A stretch of 64,000 nt of DNA, taken from contig QUOL01000012.1 in the NCBI GenBank assembly GCA_009761415.1, positions 248,001-312,000 of the forward strand, in the 5' to 3' direction. Below the pieces are notes generated by a model. The model ran no database searches and was not told the DNA's origin. It worked only from the letters and a program-made list of their open reading frames with translations. The first letter of the stretch is position 1. Each line of letters starts with the position of its first letter. Position numbers and translations under genes: made by a program. Origin of the DNA: Sarcomyxa edulis. Its lineage: Eukaryota > Basidiomycota > Agaricomycetes > Agaricales > Mycenaceae. This document shows, piece after piece, positions 11,516 to 23,400 of the stretch.

Positions 11516-13993
11516 CAAGATGCAGGACGAGACGCGGGCGGTGGACAATGCCAAACATATCTCTCGGAAAACATATTCTACTTATGCCAACACTGCGACT
11601 CTTCAACAAGCTGGCACACTCGGGCAGCGGGTTCTCGCCCACCAAATGGAACTCGAGGAGTGAATCAGGCAGCTTCAAGAACTCGAAGCTGACAAGGGCG
11701 AGGACGATGACATTGATTCCGAGGCACGCGAAAGATACCAAAAGCTTGTGGAGACCATCATGGCTTGGGATTCAGAGAATGCGCAGCTATCGAGCGCGTT
11801 TGGGGGCTCCAAGGTGAGTATCTGATTCGTTATAGAGTCCTAAGCTACGAACTCAACCACATCAACAGCCTTTCACGAATGGAAAGGAGCCGTCGCCATT
11901 GATCCCTTTCGTCGATCTACCTCGAGAGGAGGCAGACCACTCCAAGGCTACTGCTGGCACTTCCGCCGCCCAGTCTCGCCGTGCCAAGAATGCTGCCCAA
12001 CGCGCAGACGACGTCGGTATGTAACTCACAATTACGTTGGCGAGCTTTACTTTGTTTACTCATACTTCGGCAGAATTCGCCTTCGAGCTTGCAAGTGGAT
12101 TGCTTACAGAAGTCAGAAGGCTTCAGAGCCTTCTAGGCGAGCGGGATAAAGCCATTCAGGACATGAAAGAGGAAAAGGATGATTCGGAGAAGTCAGTAGA
12201 AGTTTTCCGCCAACAGGAGCAGAACGCAGGTAACATCCAAGTTTACTCCGAGTTGAGCTATTTACTAACACCCTCCTAGATAAATTCAAAGAAGAGAATC
12301 GGAATCTCGAAGTATCTCTGCAAGAACTACGAACCCAACTCGCTGATTTCCAACGGTCTACCCATCGTCTCGAAGGCGAACAGAAACGTTTGATCAAACT
12401 CCTCGCCGCCTCCCGCGATGGAGGCGAGCAGCACAAGAACGAAGCCGAGCGATTGCAGAATATCATCTATGAAATGAAAGCCAAGCACGAAACGGACGTC
12501 GCCCAGGTTTAGCACGTGATAAATCAGATCTTCAGCAGACGATCGACAACGTGAAAGCTGAAGCAGCTCGTGCTAGTCGACGACTTCCGCGTTTCGGTTC
12601 TCCTCTTACTCCCAATGGACCTGGCGGGTCAGATTATTTAACTCCAGGCGCGAGAGACGAAGATGATGTATTCGGTAACACCCGTGGCACGTCTACAAAC
12701 CGCAGAAAATTGGACAATTCTGCAGTTTTCCCTGCCGATGGGTTCGGTCCTGACTTTGCAGATATGTCGCCTGATCCTTCGCCAGCTCGACCATTCTTGG
12801 CATCCAATCATCCCACCAACGAGATCGAAGCCCTCCAACAATGTCTCGCACATGCCCAAAGACAAATCAATACACTGAAAGGGACCTTACACAGGGAGAA
12901 GGAACTGAAACTTGAGTACCGAAGGAAGCTTGAAGCTTCTTCTCCAGGCGTAGTTGTGGAAACCGAGGATGCTGACGATGATGCTGGTTACGAGGATGAA
13001 ATCACCGCAGGAGCCAGCAAACCTAAACAGCCGCGTTCGACGCCCTTTAGGTCCTCTCGTGGTCGTGGTATTCGTGGCCGAGGGCGTGGTGGTTTCACTC
13101 TCATTCAGCGGTCAGGTATGGCCGTTAATAGTCCTTCGTCTGATTATAACGACGATCCTTCCGAGCGTGGAACGCCACCACCCGTCCCTCGTATACCAAT
13201 CCGTTTCCAGGAGGCTGAAGACGATGATGAGTTCGAGGATATAGAGCCGGCAGAGGACCTAAACGAGCTACCAGCTCCACAATCGCCATCTCCGTCGCCT
13301 GTAGAACCTCCCTCGAACCGTACACGTATGGATGGCATGGATCCCGCCTTTGCTAATGTTCTTCGTCGCACACCCTGGGATAGCTCGTCCGTCTATAATG
13401 GCAGTCCCCTTCGTCGATCCGTTCTTGCTCGACCAGCACGTGGCAGTACCGTCGGACGACGTTCGAGAGGAGGTAATGCATACCACGACGCGCGTCCACC
13501 TTCATTGGTTGGGCCTGTGGATGTCTTATCCGCTGAACTCGGGATCGGTGGATCGCCTATGAAAGACAACGAGATTGTTGAAGAGGACGAGACGTATCGC
13601 CGTGAAGCGGTCGAGACGGCTGAATTTGGTTGTCAGACTGAGCCAGAGGAGATACCTTTACCTCCACCTCCTCCTATACAGGTGACGCCTGCTACGACAG
13701 ATATGGCTATTCAAGTGACCCCCGAACCAGAACTAGCACCAACACCAGTACCAGTGGTCCTTCCTCCAAAGGTCGTCACGAACAATGCCTCTATGCAGAC
13801 GGACGAAGAACCTATCGTTCCTCGATCTGAAGCGGCCGTACAGCATGGTCACGTCCCGATGCTTTCGTTTGCCAGCATAAACACTGATCCCGAAATCGTC
13901 GCACCGTCGCCTGTGATGGTTCAGCCCGCAGGCATCAACATTAATCCTCAGTCCTGGCTCCACACACTCCACCTCGTCCACGGCATGGCTTGA
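11516..13993 (+). pseudogene. num1-type cortical anchor protein, N-terminal part, decayed
   Basis: Num1 proteins anchor dynein and organelles at the cell cortex through an N-terminal coiled coil and a C-terminal PH domain. This region encodes the coiled-coil and linker part: RQLQELEADKGEDDDID, FAFELASGLLTEVRRLQSLL, KEENRNLEVSLQELRTQLAD, EAERLQNIIYEMKAKHETD, RRLPRFGSPLTPNG, GMDPAFANVLRR and LSFASINTDPEI. Exons are separated by retained introns. It is broken: a TGA (11661-11663) interrupts LEE-IRQLQ, and around 12507-12525 a deletion and frame change separate KHETDVAQ from RDKSDLQQTID. The frame ends at 13993 with no PH domain. A long uninterrupted exon (12551-13993) remains. The missing C-terminal part lies at 31.3-33.3 kb on the other strand. 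Confidence 0.75.
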
Positions 13994-15389
13994 AGTGCAT
14001 GTTACGATCGCGACTTGATCAGATCGAGGTTATCTACGCAGCATCAGTAAGTTCTGGACCCCGGTCGCAACAGAACTTGAAAGTTGTATGAACAAGAGCA
14101 TGATATCGAGTGTGCTCCATCCTTTTGAAACTCTCTATCTGACTCTTCTTCATAGATACCCATGTCCACGCAACCCAAAAACATTCTCTGTGTCAAAGAT
14201 TTTTGAACTTTTGAGGGCCCCCCACAAAGGTACCGATATATTTTCTGGGGATAGGATACGGATAAGTCACGGTATGTGTTCTTCTCCTCTGCTTCCTGGT
14301 TTGACTCTGAACGTCCTCAGCCACGTTTGTTAGATCGGTAACCTTTCGAGAACGCAGCGGGACATCAAGCTTTTTTGTGGGAAACAAGAGGATGCTTCTT
14401 CACCACTATCACCATTTGAGAAGGCGGCACGCCTTCGTTTTGTTTCTGTTATAGACTCAGCAAAGATGCAGGACATTCACATAGTGTACAGGCGCTGACC
14501 TCGAGGCAGATATTTTTGTTTGTCATTCTGCAGATTGTTCTACTTGTCATCTAATTGTGCTATATTCAGGATCCGACCGTCCCAAGTCATTGGATCCGAG
14601 TAGGGAGCCACGCAAGGATTTTCCATTAGTAAGTCTGGCACGTTCGAATGCATGTTCATGTTGTCTAATCTGCTGTTCTCCAAATATTTGCTACTCAGGC
14701 TCCGCTCCCCTCACTGACGTGTCAACAGCATATTGTCCTACGGTGTCGAACCGTGCTATTCTCCGGATCCCACAGTTGCGGACTACTGGCAACGCAGGGA
14801 TTTGCTACAGTAAGTCTAGCACGTTCTGCTGGATGTTCATGCTGCCTAACCTGTTGTTTTCACAATATTCGTTACTCGGGCCATGCCAACAGTCGACCAG
14901 AGTTTCCATTTGCACGGTCGTGGGACTATGCTACTGTGAGCATATTTGTCTTGATAGCTAGTATTTCTTGATTTTCTGACGGTGCTTTCAACAGGTCCAA
15001 CTCCCGCCATAGAACCGGCGATCGAGATTGAGAAACGAGATCCTTTGACCCTAACACTTAATGACATCAACTCCACACGAGCGGGTGGGACCGTCCATGA
15101 GCCAGTCGTGACGAGTTGGAAAGGTTGATAACAGCGTCCGGGATGTACGTGTGTGAGCTGCTTGCTGTGGTATTGACCGTCGATGACATAGGTGAGACTT
15201 TCGTTCTCAAGATAGTTTTGAATGCGGCTTATCATGTTCCAGATCGCAAAAAGACTGCCCAATCCATCTTAGATACATTTACACGGTACCAAACCCTCTT
15301 CCCCCATCCCTATTCTTGCTTCTATAGGCGATCCCAATTTCTCTCACCACGTCGTCCTCTGACTCTATCCATTGAACCCTAAGCGGATT
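13994..15389. other. no recognisable gene; repeated intron-like units
   Basis: Several splice-like signals and short open stretches exist, for example after 15000, but no family was recognised. A duplicated 70-bp intron-like segment is described separately. Confidence 0.4.
14629..14879 (+). repeat. duplicated 70-bp intron-like unit with spacer
   Basis: GTAAGTCTGGCACGTTC.. (14629-14698) and GTAAGTCTAGCACGTTC.. (14810-14879) are imperfect copies that start like 5' splice sites. The first ends in CTACTCAG; the second ends in GTTACTCGG, so its acceptor has lost the AG. This looks like an exon-intron unit that was tandemly duplicated and then decayed. Confidence 0.6.
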
Positions 15390-17170
15390 TCTCAACATGA
15401 TTGTTTCTAATGGTTCATCGGCGTCCATCATGTCAAAGCCAATGCTCGCATCTCATCAATACCTCCTACAACGTACCATTCTTGACCGTCCGTCCTCGTT
15501 CCAAACTGACATGGGACTCGAGGCTGCCTACTCGAAACTCGAGGAGCTCGACCGGCAGCACCCTTCATGGTCTCGGCTTCACCCAAGCCATGGAGAAGAA
15601 ACCCACTCCAGATATGAGTGGTTGATGGCGTATGCGTGTCGCCCTCGCCATAGAGCGCTCTTCGTCAAACCTCATCTCCTCCTTCTCCGTGAGCCTACGA
15701 ATCATCTCGATCTCGGCGTCGTAGTGTGACTTGAAGCCTACCTTTCCACTTACAACCACATCATCGTCATCACATCCCACTCTCGAGATTTCATGGACTC
15801 TGTTTGCACGAACATCACGGACCTGACGCCCAAGAAGAAACTCGTGTACTATACCAGCAACTACTCGACCTATGTCCGAACAAAGCAAGCTTTCTCTTTC
15901 AGCTTCCATTAACTGACAACCACTTAGATTCATTGAATCTGCTGAAACATATGCCAATCTCATGTGTCAGACCAAATCTAAGCAGAAGATCATCGACAAT
16001 TTACCTACGACGTTGCGTTCTCGTACTCTGGCAAGAAGGAGGAATACCTTTAGGAAAGGCTTTCTTTCCGTATTGAGTAAGTTTCACTATATTCCTTTTC
16101 GCAACTTTTCTGTATTCGTCCACGTTCTACAGCATGGACTCCCGATGGCGCCAACAGTACAGGAGAATCTACACTGCTCCATCTTATTACCGGCGCACTC
16201 CAACCCTGCGAAGGAACCATCTCCAAGCACTCGGCTCAAGTACTCTTGGCGGACCAACTGCCATACTAGCACTAGCAAAGTCCTATCGAATAGTTCCAGC
16301 AACTATTCTCACAAGATTCCCAGATAAGGACATCGTAGTCTTATATAAGCAATGTTCCGGATTTCAGGTGCCCATAGCTCGGACGATTTGGTCTATCTAA
16401 AGGTCATCCAATGTCTCCCATCAAACAGCTATCGAACGGTCTGCGGAACAGGTACGTTGTATAGCCCATGTACGAGCGATTGGCTAACGTTCCTTTGCGC
16501 AGAGTCGTGTTTGCCCAGCTCGTTATGGAACATCCTCACAATCTCCTACTTGGTTCGTACTTTGAACATTTTACTTCTGCACGGTTACTTAGTTTCTCGC
16601 AGATGTAACCCTAATCCATCGATGCTCTCGCAAGAGCTGTCCAGGAGTTCGAAGGAAGCGTAGTCATCGTCTCTCACGATCTCTGTTAGTCTTCTGCAAT
16701 CGCTACCTTCTGCGTTTTTTCAATTGCTTGATGACTCTCTTTCTCTATTGACTTTTGTTCTGACTACCATCCGTCCTCTCTGCAGGCAACGCCGCCATCG
16801 AGAAGGCAAAACTCTTCCGAAAGATGGCTCCAAAAGGCAGAACGTACATCTCGCACCGTCGTGTCGGAGACGACTACCCTCGAGGCCTAGGTCAGTCCAC
16901 GCAAGTATGCTCGATGCCATTTCATAGATAATATATACTCTTACAACATCGCTCATAAACCCAGGAACTCGAAGCCCAACCTTGCGATGCAATCTACCTA
17001 CGTCTCCCCGGGCCCGCGTTGTTTTTCTCGACTCCTTGACCTCCCAAACGTGTCTAAACACATATGCCGATTTCGATAGGAAAGGCCACCGTTGGCAACG
17101 AGGGGGGTGTCAAGTTGGTACGTCGTTGTTGCTGAAACAGAGTGGAGAGGTGAGTACAAAGCATCATATA
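15390..17170 (+). pseudogene. Arb1/ABCF2-type ABC-F ATPase, decayed (copy B)
   Basis: This copy holds both ATPase cassettes. From the first: DMSG then WRMRVALARALFVKPHLLLL across frames, REPTNHLDLG (DEP changed to REP), and ITSHSRDFMD with DLTPKKKLVYYT. From the second: VAFSYSGKKEEYL, a Walker A mutated to GANSTGEST (Lys to Glu), PIKQLSNGLRNR with RVVFAQLVMEHPH, and the end KAKLFRKMAPKGRTYISHRRVGDD. Introns are retained (for example GTAAGT..CTACAG near 16078). Stops and frame changes occur throughout. From about 16005 to 17420 it is the inverted counterpart of copy A. Loss of the Walker A lysine and the Asp of DEPT rules out an active ATPase. Confidence 0.8.
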
Positions 17171-17422
17171 TGATTGCGATTCTCACTACCCGTATACACT
17201 ATCAGTACACAGAGCCTGCACCAACAACACATCCCCAACTCGAATCCCCCCCACAGCCTGTGCATCCACCTCCAAACTCCATGATATCTCAGTGTTAGGC
17301 TTCAGGGACTGGTGCAACTGGATGGAACGGAGAGAGGGCTCGAAGCATCGAGACAGATGCTCACTGAAGCCTTGATGCAGGGCAACCAGCATTGTGTAGT
17401 ACCGATTCAGTTTCATGCTCAC

Positions 17423-17803
17423 AGAGGAACGACACCCAAGGTGCGTAGTCGTCCATGTTAATTCCTAGAGCTGCAGCTTTCGATCCAGCAGTTCACTCAC
17501 TTGACACGGTGTAAATCGTTTGCTTCCTTCCAGCTTGACAGTAATAATATAGACATTCGCCATTATAGGCTCGTAGACATGCAATTAGGAGGAAGACTGG
17601 ATCATGCCCATTCACGTATCTCACATGCAGAGTCCTACGAGGTTCTTTGCCAAAGCTATGGATGGTTTCCAATGCGTCCAGGTGAGTTTCTTCACCACAT
17701 GCCGAATCCGACGCAGGGATGCAATGACACAATGGCGTTTCGTGTCGTTTCAAACTATTTACAGAGTTGTTTCTGTATCTAGCATCCTTCTCATCTCGTT
17801 TCC
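17423..17803. other. no supported gene
   Basis: Short overlapping frames on both strands, none with a recognisable domain. Confidence 0.3.
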
Positions 17804-18010
17804 CGGAAGACTGCCACCGTATGTGCTTCCCATATCTCCGACGAGATCAAACCTCGCTTCTGTAAGAACTGGCACCGTTCCAAGAAGAAGGCTTTCAGTT
17901 GGTGCACCGAGAAGCATGCTCAGGACATGGCAAAGTTTTCTGCTCGTGAACTCGAGCGTATTCGCAAATATTGCACAGCCGTTCGTGTTTTGGCTCCCAC
18001 CAAATCACTT
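17804..18010 (+). pseudogene. fragment of ribosomal protein L3 (uL3)
   Basis: An uninterrupted run of about 68 codons matches a conserved segment of the large-subunit protein uL3: TVCASHISDEIK, RFCKNWHRSKKKAFS, ARELERIRKYC and AVRVLAPT. These correspond to the HISDE..RFYKNW.KSKKKAF and IRKY..VRVLAHTQ blocks of the family. Nothing upstream or downstream continues the protein, whose usual length is about 390 residues. It is a short displaced fragment with no start or stop of its own. Confidence 0.8.
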
Positions 18011-18739
18011 TCTCCCGTTCTCTTCACTGACCGATGTGTAATTGACGATGCGCTGGATAGTTTTCACTAGACTTATCTCCACAGGCTCAAAACACCTCCC
18101 AGGATTCATCGGCGGTCAGAAACATGTATTCGAGAATTAAAGCTACCATTTGAAGCAGATATTTATTGACTCCTTACTTCGGATCTAGCTTGTAGTTGAA
18201 GTTCTTACTCTCATGGTGAGCGCGTCGCTAGTCTCCCTCGAAGATATAATCTGGACATGTAAGCCTCTCGTCATTGTCGACGTTGCCCGTTCCCTCATGA
18301 CTGATGTCTTTTTTGCTGTTATAGGTTTGTGTTTGCTTGTTAATAGTCAATAGTGAAGTCAACGACTTCGTATGCCGAAGAGTGAGGAGGATGGCGGTGC
18401 TGTAAGTTTCTCGTAGTTTTCATCCACATCTCGGTCTCTGACCTGTGAGTTTCCCTCGTTGTCATCGTCTTATATTCTGTCCCTGACCTTCCCAGTATTC
18501 TAGCTTCTTGTGTATGAGACAACTAGCAACATCATGATTTATGACGCAGTGGATGGCAGACATGTTTCTCTTGTCATTGTCATTCTTCTCAAGATCTTCG
18601 TGATGCCGCTTCATTTTTAGCTTTCTGCTCATGGTTAGGGTATTGACTCACGTTTGCGGATCTGTCTGACCAGTGGGTTTCTCTCGTCATGATCGTATCA
18701 TACCACAGGGTTCTCCATCTCTATTCGCGTTCAGACCCA
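18011..18739. other. no recognisable gene
   Basis: AT- and CT-rich sequence with only short frames. Nothing supported. Confidence 0.35.
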
Positions 18740-18965
18740 CGCGATCCCGATTCTCCTAGTCACATTGGCCCTCTGACTTTATCCATGGCACCGAAAGCGG
18801 AATATCACTCTATTTCTAATGGTTCGTCGGTGTCTATCCTGTCAAAGTCAATACTGGCTTCTCATTGATACAAATATCGTGGCTCATCTCGTTCAGCTCT
18901 ATATACTCGACGTCTTTACACACTCCCACAAAAGACCATTCTTGACCGACTGTCCTCGTTTCGTT
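18740..18965 (+). repeat. third, partial copy of the ABC-F pseudogene 5' flank
   Basis: This matches 15330-15505 by eye. Shared blocks include CGATCCC..TCT, CCTCTGACTTTATCCAT, TTTCTAATGGTTC, TCGGTGTC and CCATTCTTGACCG, with a short insertion between the last two. Similarity stops soon afterwards, so only the start of the pseudogene region was duplicated here. Confidence 0.6.
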
Positions 18966-20418
18966 CCAAACCATTCACCATTCTCATCGTGCTCTCGTTC
19001 ATTTCCCCCCCACTCAGCTTCTTCTTGCGACTCGAGTTCGTCTCACGGAGCTCTCATTGGGAAGCAGAGTCGGCCTTGGTGAATCATACCATTCGCATGT
19101 CACTACCGCCTTGACCTCGACTCGGATGCGTCTTATCCCGTCAAACTAGCCTCGCTCTAGTTCTATCACTCGTTCGACGTTTCCCTCGGTCCCCTGGTAC
19201 ATCAGTCTTCGGGCAACTTGTCCCGGACATGTTGTCGCCTGTGGCGACCCCCTCCATCATGCATCATGCATCATGCATCATCGATCAGCTCCCAGAACCG
19301 GTACCAGCATCTACTGTGCAAGCGGACGTCATCCTTGATGTAACGTGAGTACTTTGTATTTTACCCATTTATTTGTTTTTGCAATTACTTCATAGATGCA
19401 CTCCCCAAAGCTCATTACCTGATGCTATTCAATATTCAATCCTACTCCCCACCAAGATCGCGCGCTCATCGTTATGACTCTAACCTCGAAAAACACGCCA
19501 CAGTATAATGAACCACTGCGCAGAGACTTCCTCAAGCTCGTTCTTGACTCTATGCACCGCAGCACTTCAAGATGCAGATACAGGAACTCCTTTGCGAACA
19601 GCCGTCGTGGGATTGAGTTCGAAACTGGAGTAAGTAGACATCTCGATTGTTCGATGGTCCAACGCCCAAAGCTATCATCGTCTGTTATGGTATGTATCCA
19701 CCTTCACCCATATTCACACCACTGATCCCTTTACCTCAAAGGTCTTGGATACGACGTTCTGGCCAAAAGATGTTTCAGTGGTATCCCCCGAGCTTCAGAG
19801 GAACAGCACCTCGCAGTCCTGCAGCGTGAAGCTGAGAGCCCATTGAAAACACCTGCACCCCTTCTCCTGCCTCCAACCAGACCTATCACGATTTTATGTT
19901 GCAGTAACTGTAGCCATGTTTGTGACAGCCTCGGAGTGGTGGTGTACATCGACACGCATTTCTCTCGACTCATAAATTAATTGATTTCGATTTTCAGCAT
20001 CTTCATCTAATGCTTTGATTTCAACCAACGTCTCCCATGTCGGACCGAAATGGTGGTGTACCACTGGCAACTTGAATATACATATGTGCCATAAAATTCA
20101 AGGGATTGGAGACATATATTCTTAGACTAGTGATTGTAATGAATGCAAAGAAGATGGAAACGGAAGATTCGCTGGTAGCTATATACCCAATGAGTATCTA
20201 AGTTGTTGATAAATATCCATCCCTACCTTGCACATGAGAATGCACACGAGAATGATCTACCCGATTTATCACTCGACACTCTGACCCTTGTCCAGGCTAC
20301 GCATCTTCTGGCCACGCTTACCTTTCGCCATGAGTCTGGCATTAGGCCTCCTGGTGTGTGTGGCGACTATATAATACTATGTTAGCATTCCTAAATTTCT
20401 GAGGGTTACCTAAGGAGA
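18966..20418. other. no recognised gene; unidentified exon-like pieces near 19.5-19.9 kb
   Basis: Around 19560-19640 and 19740-19870 two open stretches (QDADTGTPLRTAVVGL and GLGYDVLAKRCFSG) are flanked by plausible splice sites, as in the other displaced gene fragments of this region, but the family was not recognised. A small CATCATG repeat lies at 19256-19283. Confidence 0.35.
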
Positions 20419-23400
20419 TCACGAACTTGGTTTGCATCGAATGCTGAAGTCTCCGCCAGTCCAATCGAAGGTATACAGTGTGTTTTCGTTCGAGGCCTCG
20501 GCATCCTTCCAGGCTACTTTTGCATTGCGTTCAAAATCCACCAACATATCGGGATAATCATCTCGAATGCGTCGGCTCAATTTGTCCTTCAAGTCCATTG
20601 GATTAACATGGTCCATCTCACCCTTTAAAGGGTCTGAAGGTTGGGCTCGGACAGCATAGTATACCAATGCCACAGACAATTCGATCAAAGATCTCTATTG
20701 TGCTACTTGTCAGTAGGTGTATGAAGAAAGAAATGTCTTATGTGGTGTACTTACGTCAAATAACCAGGTGACGGGATCCACCAGCTCATCATCATGCAGG
20801 ATTTCATAGTGGTCCACAAAGAAGTCAATGAAGTCTTCGTAGAAAGTGCGGCCATCCTCCTGGTATAGCAAATCAAGAGGTGGGATCCGGCATTCACATT
20901 TTGAAGGTGGACCAGCACATCTACAATATGCACGCATATCAACAATGGGGGAGATCTCCAGAAGATTCCCGATGGCAATGACATCCAGAAGACCCTCGCA
21001 AGTAGACACATCTGGAACGTGTGCAGTCTTGCGTTTTCTGAATTGCTCAGCGATGGGATCCAGGTCTGCATTGTCTGGTCCATCTCGTGCATTGTCCCTG
21101 TACCACTTGGTCCAATTGGCCATTATGACGCGCATGAGGCGGCGGGAAGGTGGGTGATCGATATTGGTTATGGAGCTGCCACTGATAAAAGCATGCAGAT
21201 CGCCATAATAAGAGCGGCGGATAGTTGCTGCAGAGTAAAAATGCGACCCTCGAGTAATTGCGTTTTCTGTGGTCAGCACCAAATGAACTGTATTGGGACG
21301 CATATACCTGCACTGAATAAGTAACCTTGGTGAAGACATAAAATGTAGGGAAAACTCACATGTGTGTCCCTCTCGAAAGAGTGATCCATTCATAGTGGTA
21401 AAAACTCTCTGATAAGCCTTGAGGGTCATAGTATTTCTCGTCGTATCGTAAGACAGATCCATGTGGTTCATCCTTGGGAACAGCTAGGCACCAGATTTTC
21501 GTACCAATTGAGAAACTACCCGAAGTACCAAACCCGGCGGCGTCTATGTGGGCCATGGATAACGAGTCTTTGGAGCATAAAATATTCCAGACAAGATCGT
21601 TTTCTGGTAGTTCTGCCTTCGGCAAATGCGGATGATTTCGGCATTTTTGATAACTGAACCGGTCTGAGGCCAGTGCACTACGGGGTGTCGAAGAAGCTCA
21701 TCAGTTTGAACAACACACGGTGCGCAGACAGACAAAGAGTTTACCTGAATCTGGGAGGCAAACTAGAGTGCACTGCAGCGCTTCCTGATGGAAGGTCTAA
21801 CATGCACACAACCCGACCCGTTGCGTTGGGTTTTACTGCCTCTTTGTAAAGCTCCTCCATAGTACCCCTTCGCTGTATGGCGTGGGCATTATTGGGGTTG
21901 CGGAGAGATTGGTCTGTTGAGGAGGCTTCTCAGTAAAGAATAATCTAGATTCTTGAAGGGAAGAAAGTTACCATGAATAGCAGTGACCTTCCTGAAGTCA
22001 CCAAGGCTGTCGATCGTATCCACATCGAAATGACCATCTTCACTGTGGTTAACCCCTTCAACAACGATGTTCCGGTGTTTGAAAATATCTGCAATCGCTT
22101 GATCGGACATCTTCACGAAGTCATTGTAGTGTACAACGAAAATGGTTGATTTGTTGGGATCGTTTGGGTCATATCTTGGCTCCCTTGCCGAGGCCTGCCA
22201 ATGTCGTGGCTCTCCATCAACATAGTAGCCAGTCGTGGCACTAGACAAATTCTTGATGATCTGGTAGTCAAGCTCACTTGCAGGATGAACCAACGTGGTT
22301 TGGTACCCCCCACTTTTTGAGGGGAGGGGGCTCTCTACAGAGACACTCTCTTTGTAGCGCTATGACGAATGTTAGGATAGCGTATTCTATACTTGTGAAA
22401 TGCTCAAATTCTCACCCCTCTATATTCATCTGAACCTAATCTGGGAACATCGATCTTGTCTTGATCGTCTTCAGACTGTAGATAATATCAGTAATCATAT
22501 GCAGAATTATTCAATGATATGGCGACTTGCATCTTGGGTCAAATCAATAAAGTCTTTGATCTTGACCATTTTCTCCCCTTTGATTTCCATAATATCTATG
22601 TCCATGTGGCCGAGATCCGGCTTGTTAGGGGGCCCCCGGGAGTCCATCTTTGTTCTTTTGACTGGCTGGGATGCAGGCATAGAGATAGCTTTGCGTTTGT
22701 GAGGGGTGATGCGCTTTGAATGGCGGAGTTCCACCCTCTCCCTCTCTCTTTCCTCCTCCTCCAGGCGCTGTTCCTCTTCCTCCAACTGCGCCCGCCGTTG
22801 TTCTTCCTCCTTCTCCACGCGCCGTTGTTCTTCCTCCCTCTCCCTCTCCCTCTCTCTTTCCTCCTCCTCCAGGCGCTGTTCCTCTTCCTCCAACTGCGCC
22901 CGCCGTTGTTCTTCCTCCTTCTCCACGTGCCGTTGTTCTTCCTCCCTCTCCCTCTCCCTCTCTCTTTCCTCCTCCTCCAGGCGCTGTTCCTCTTCCTCCA
23001 ACTGCGCCCGCCGTTGTTCTTCCTCCTTCTCCACGCGCCGTTGTTCTTCCTCCCTCTCCCTCTCCTTCTCTCTTTCCTCCAACTGCACGCGCTGTTCTTC
23101 TTCCTCCCTCTCCCTGTCTCTTTCTTCCTCCTCCATGCGCCGTTCCTCTTCGGACTGCAGGCGGCCTGCCTCTGGCTTGTCAACGGAGGCTTGAGTGACT
23201 ACTAAAACCCTGATGTGGTCTTCATCTTCAGCGACTTTTTCCATCAAGTTGGTGAAGAAATTGGTAACGGAAGGTTCGATGGACATTTGTTCAAAGTCTT
23301 CATGGAAAGATGTGACCATTTCCTGTGGGGTTTGCTCCTGGAAGGAAACTTTTAACAGATGACCCCATAGAAGATTTTCTGCCTGACGAAGTCCCGGGGG

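Noticed and set aside
22706..23205. Three long plus-strand frames (Ser/Cys/Arg-, Pro/Leu- and Leu/Phe-rich) opposite the JmjC-like gene
   Set aside because: They are mirror products of the 108-bp repeat; the minus frame joins in phase to eleven other exons and has domain support.
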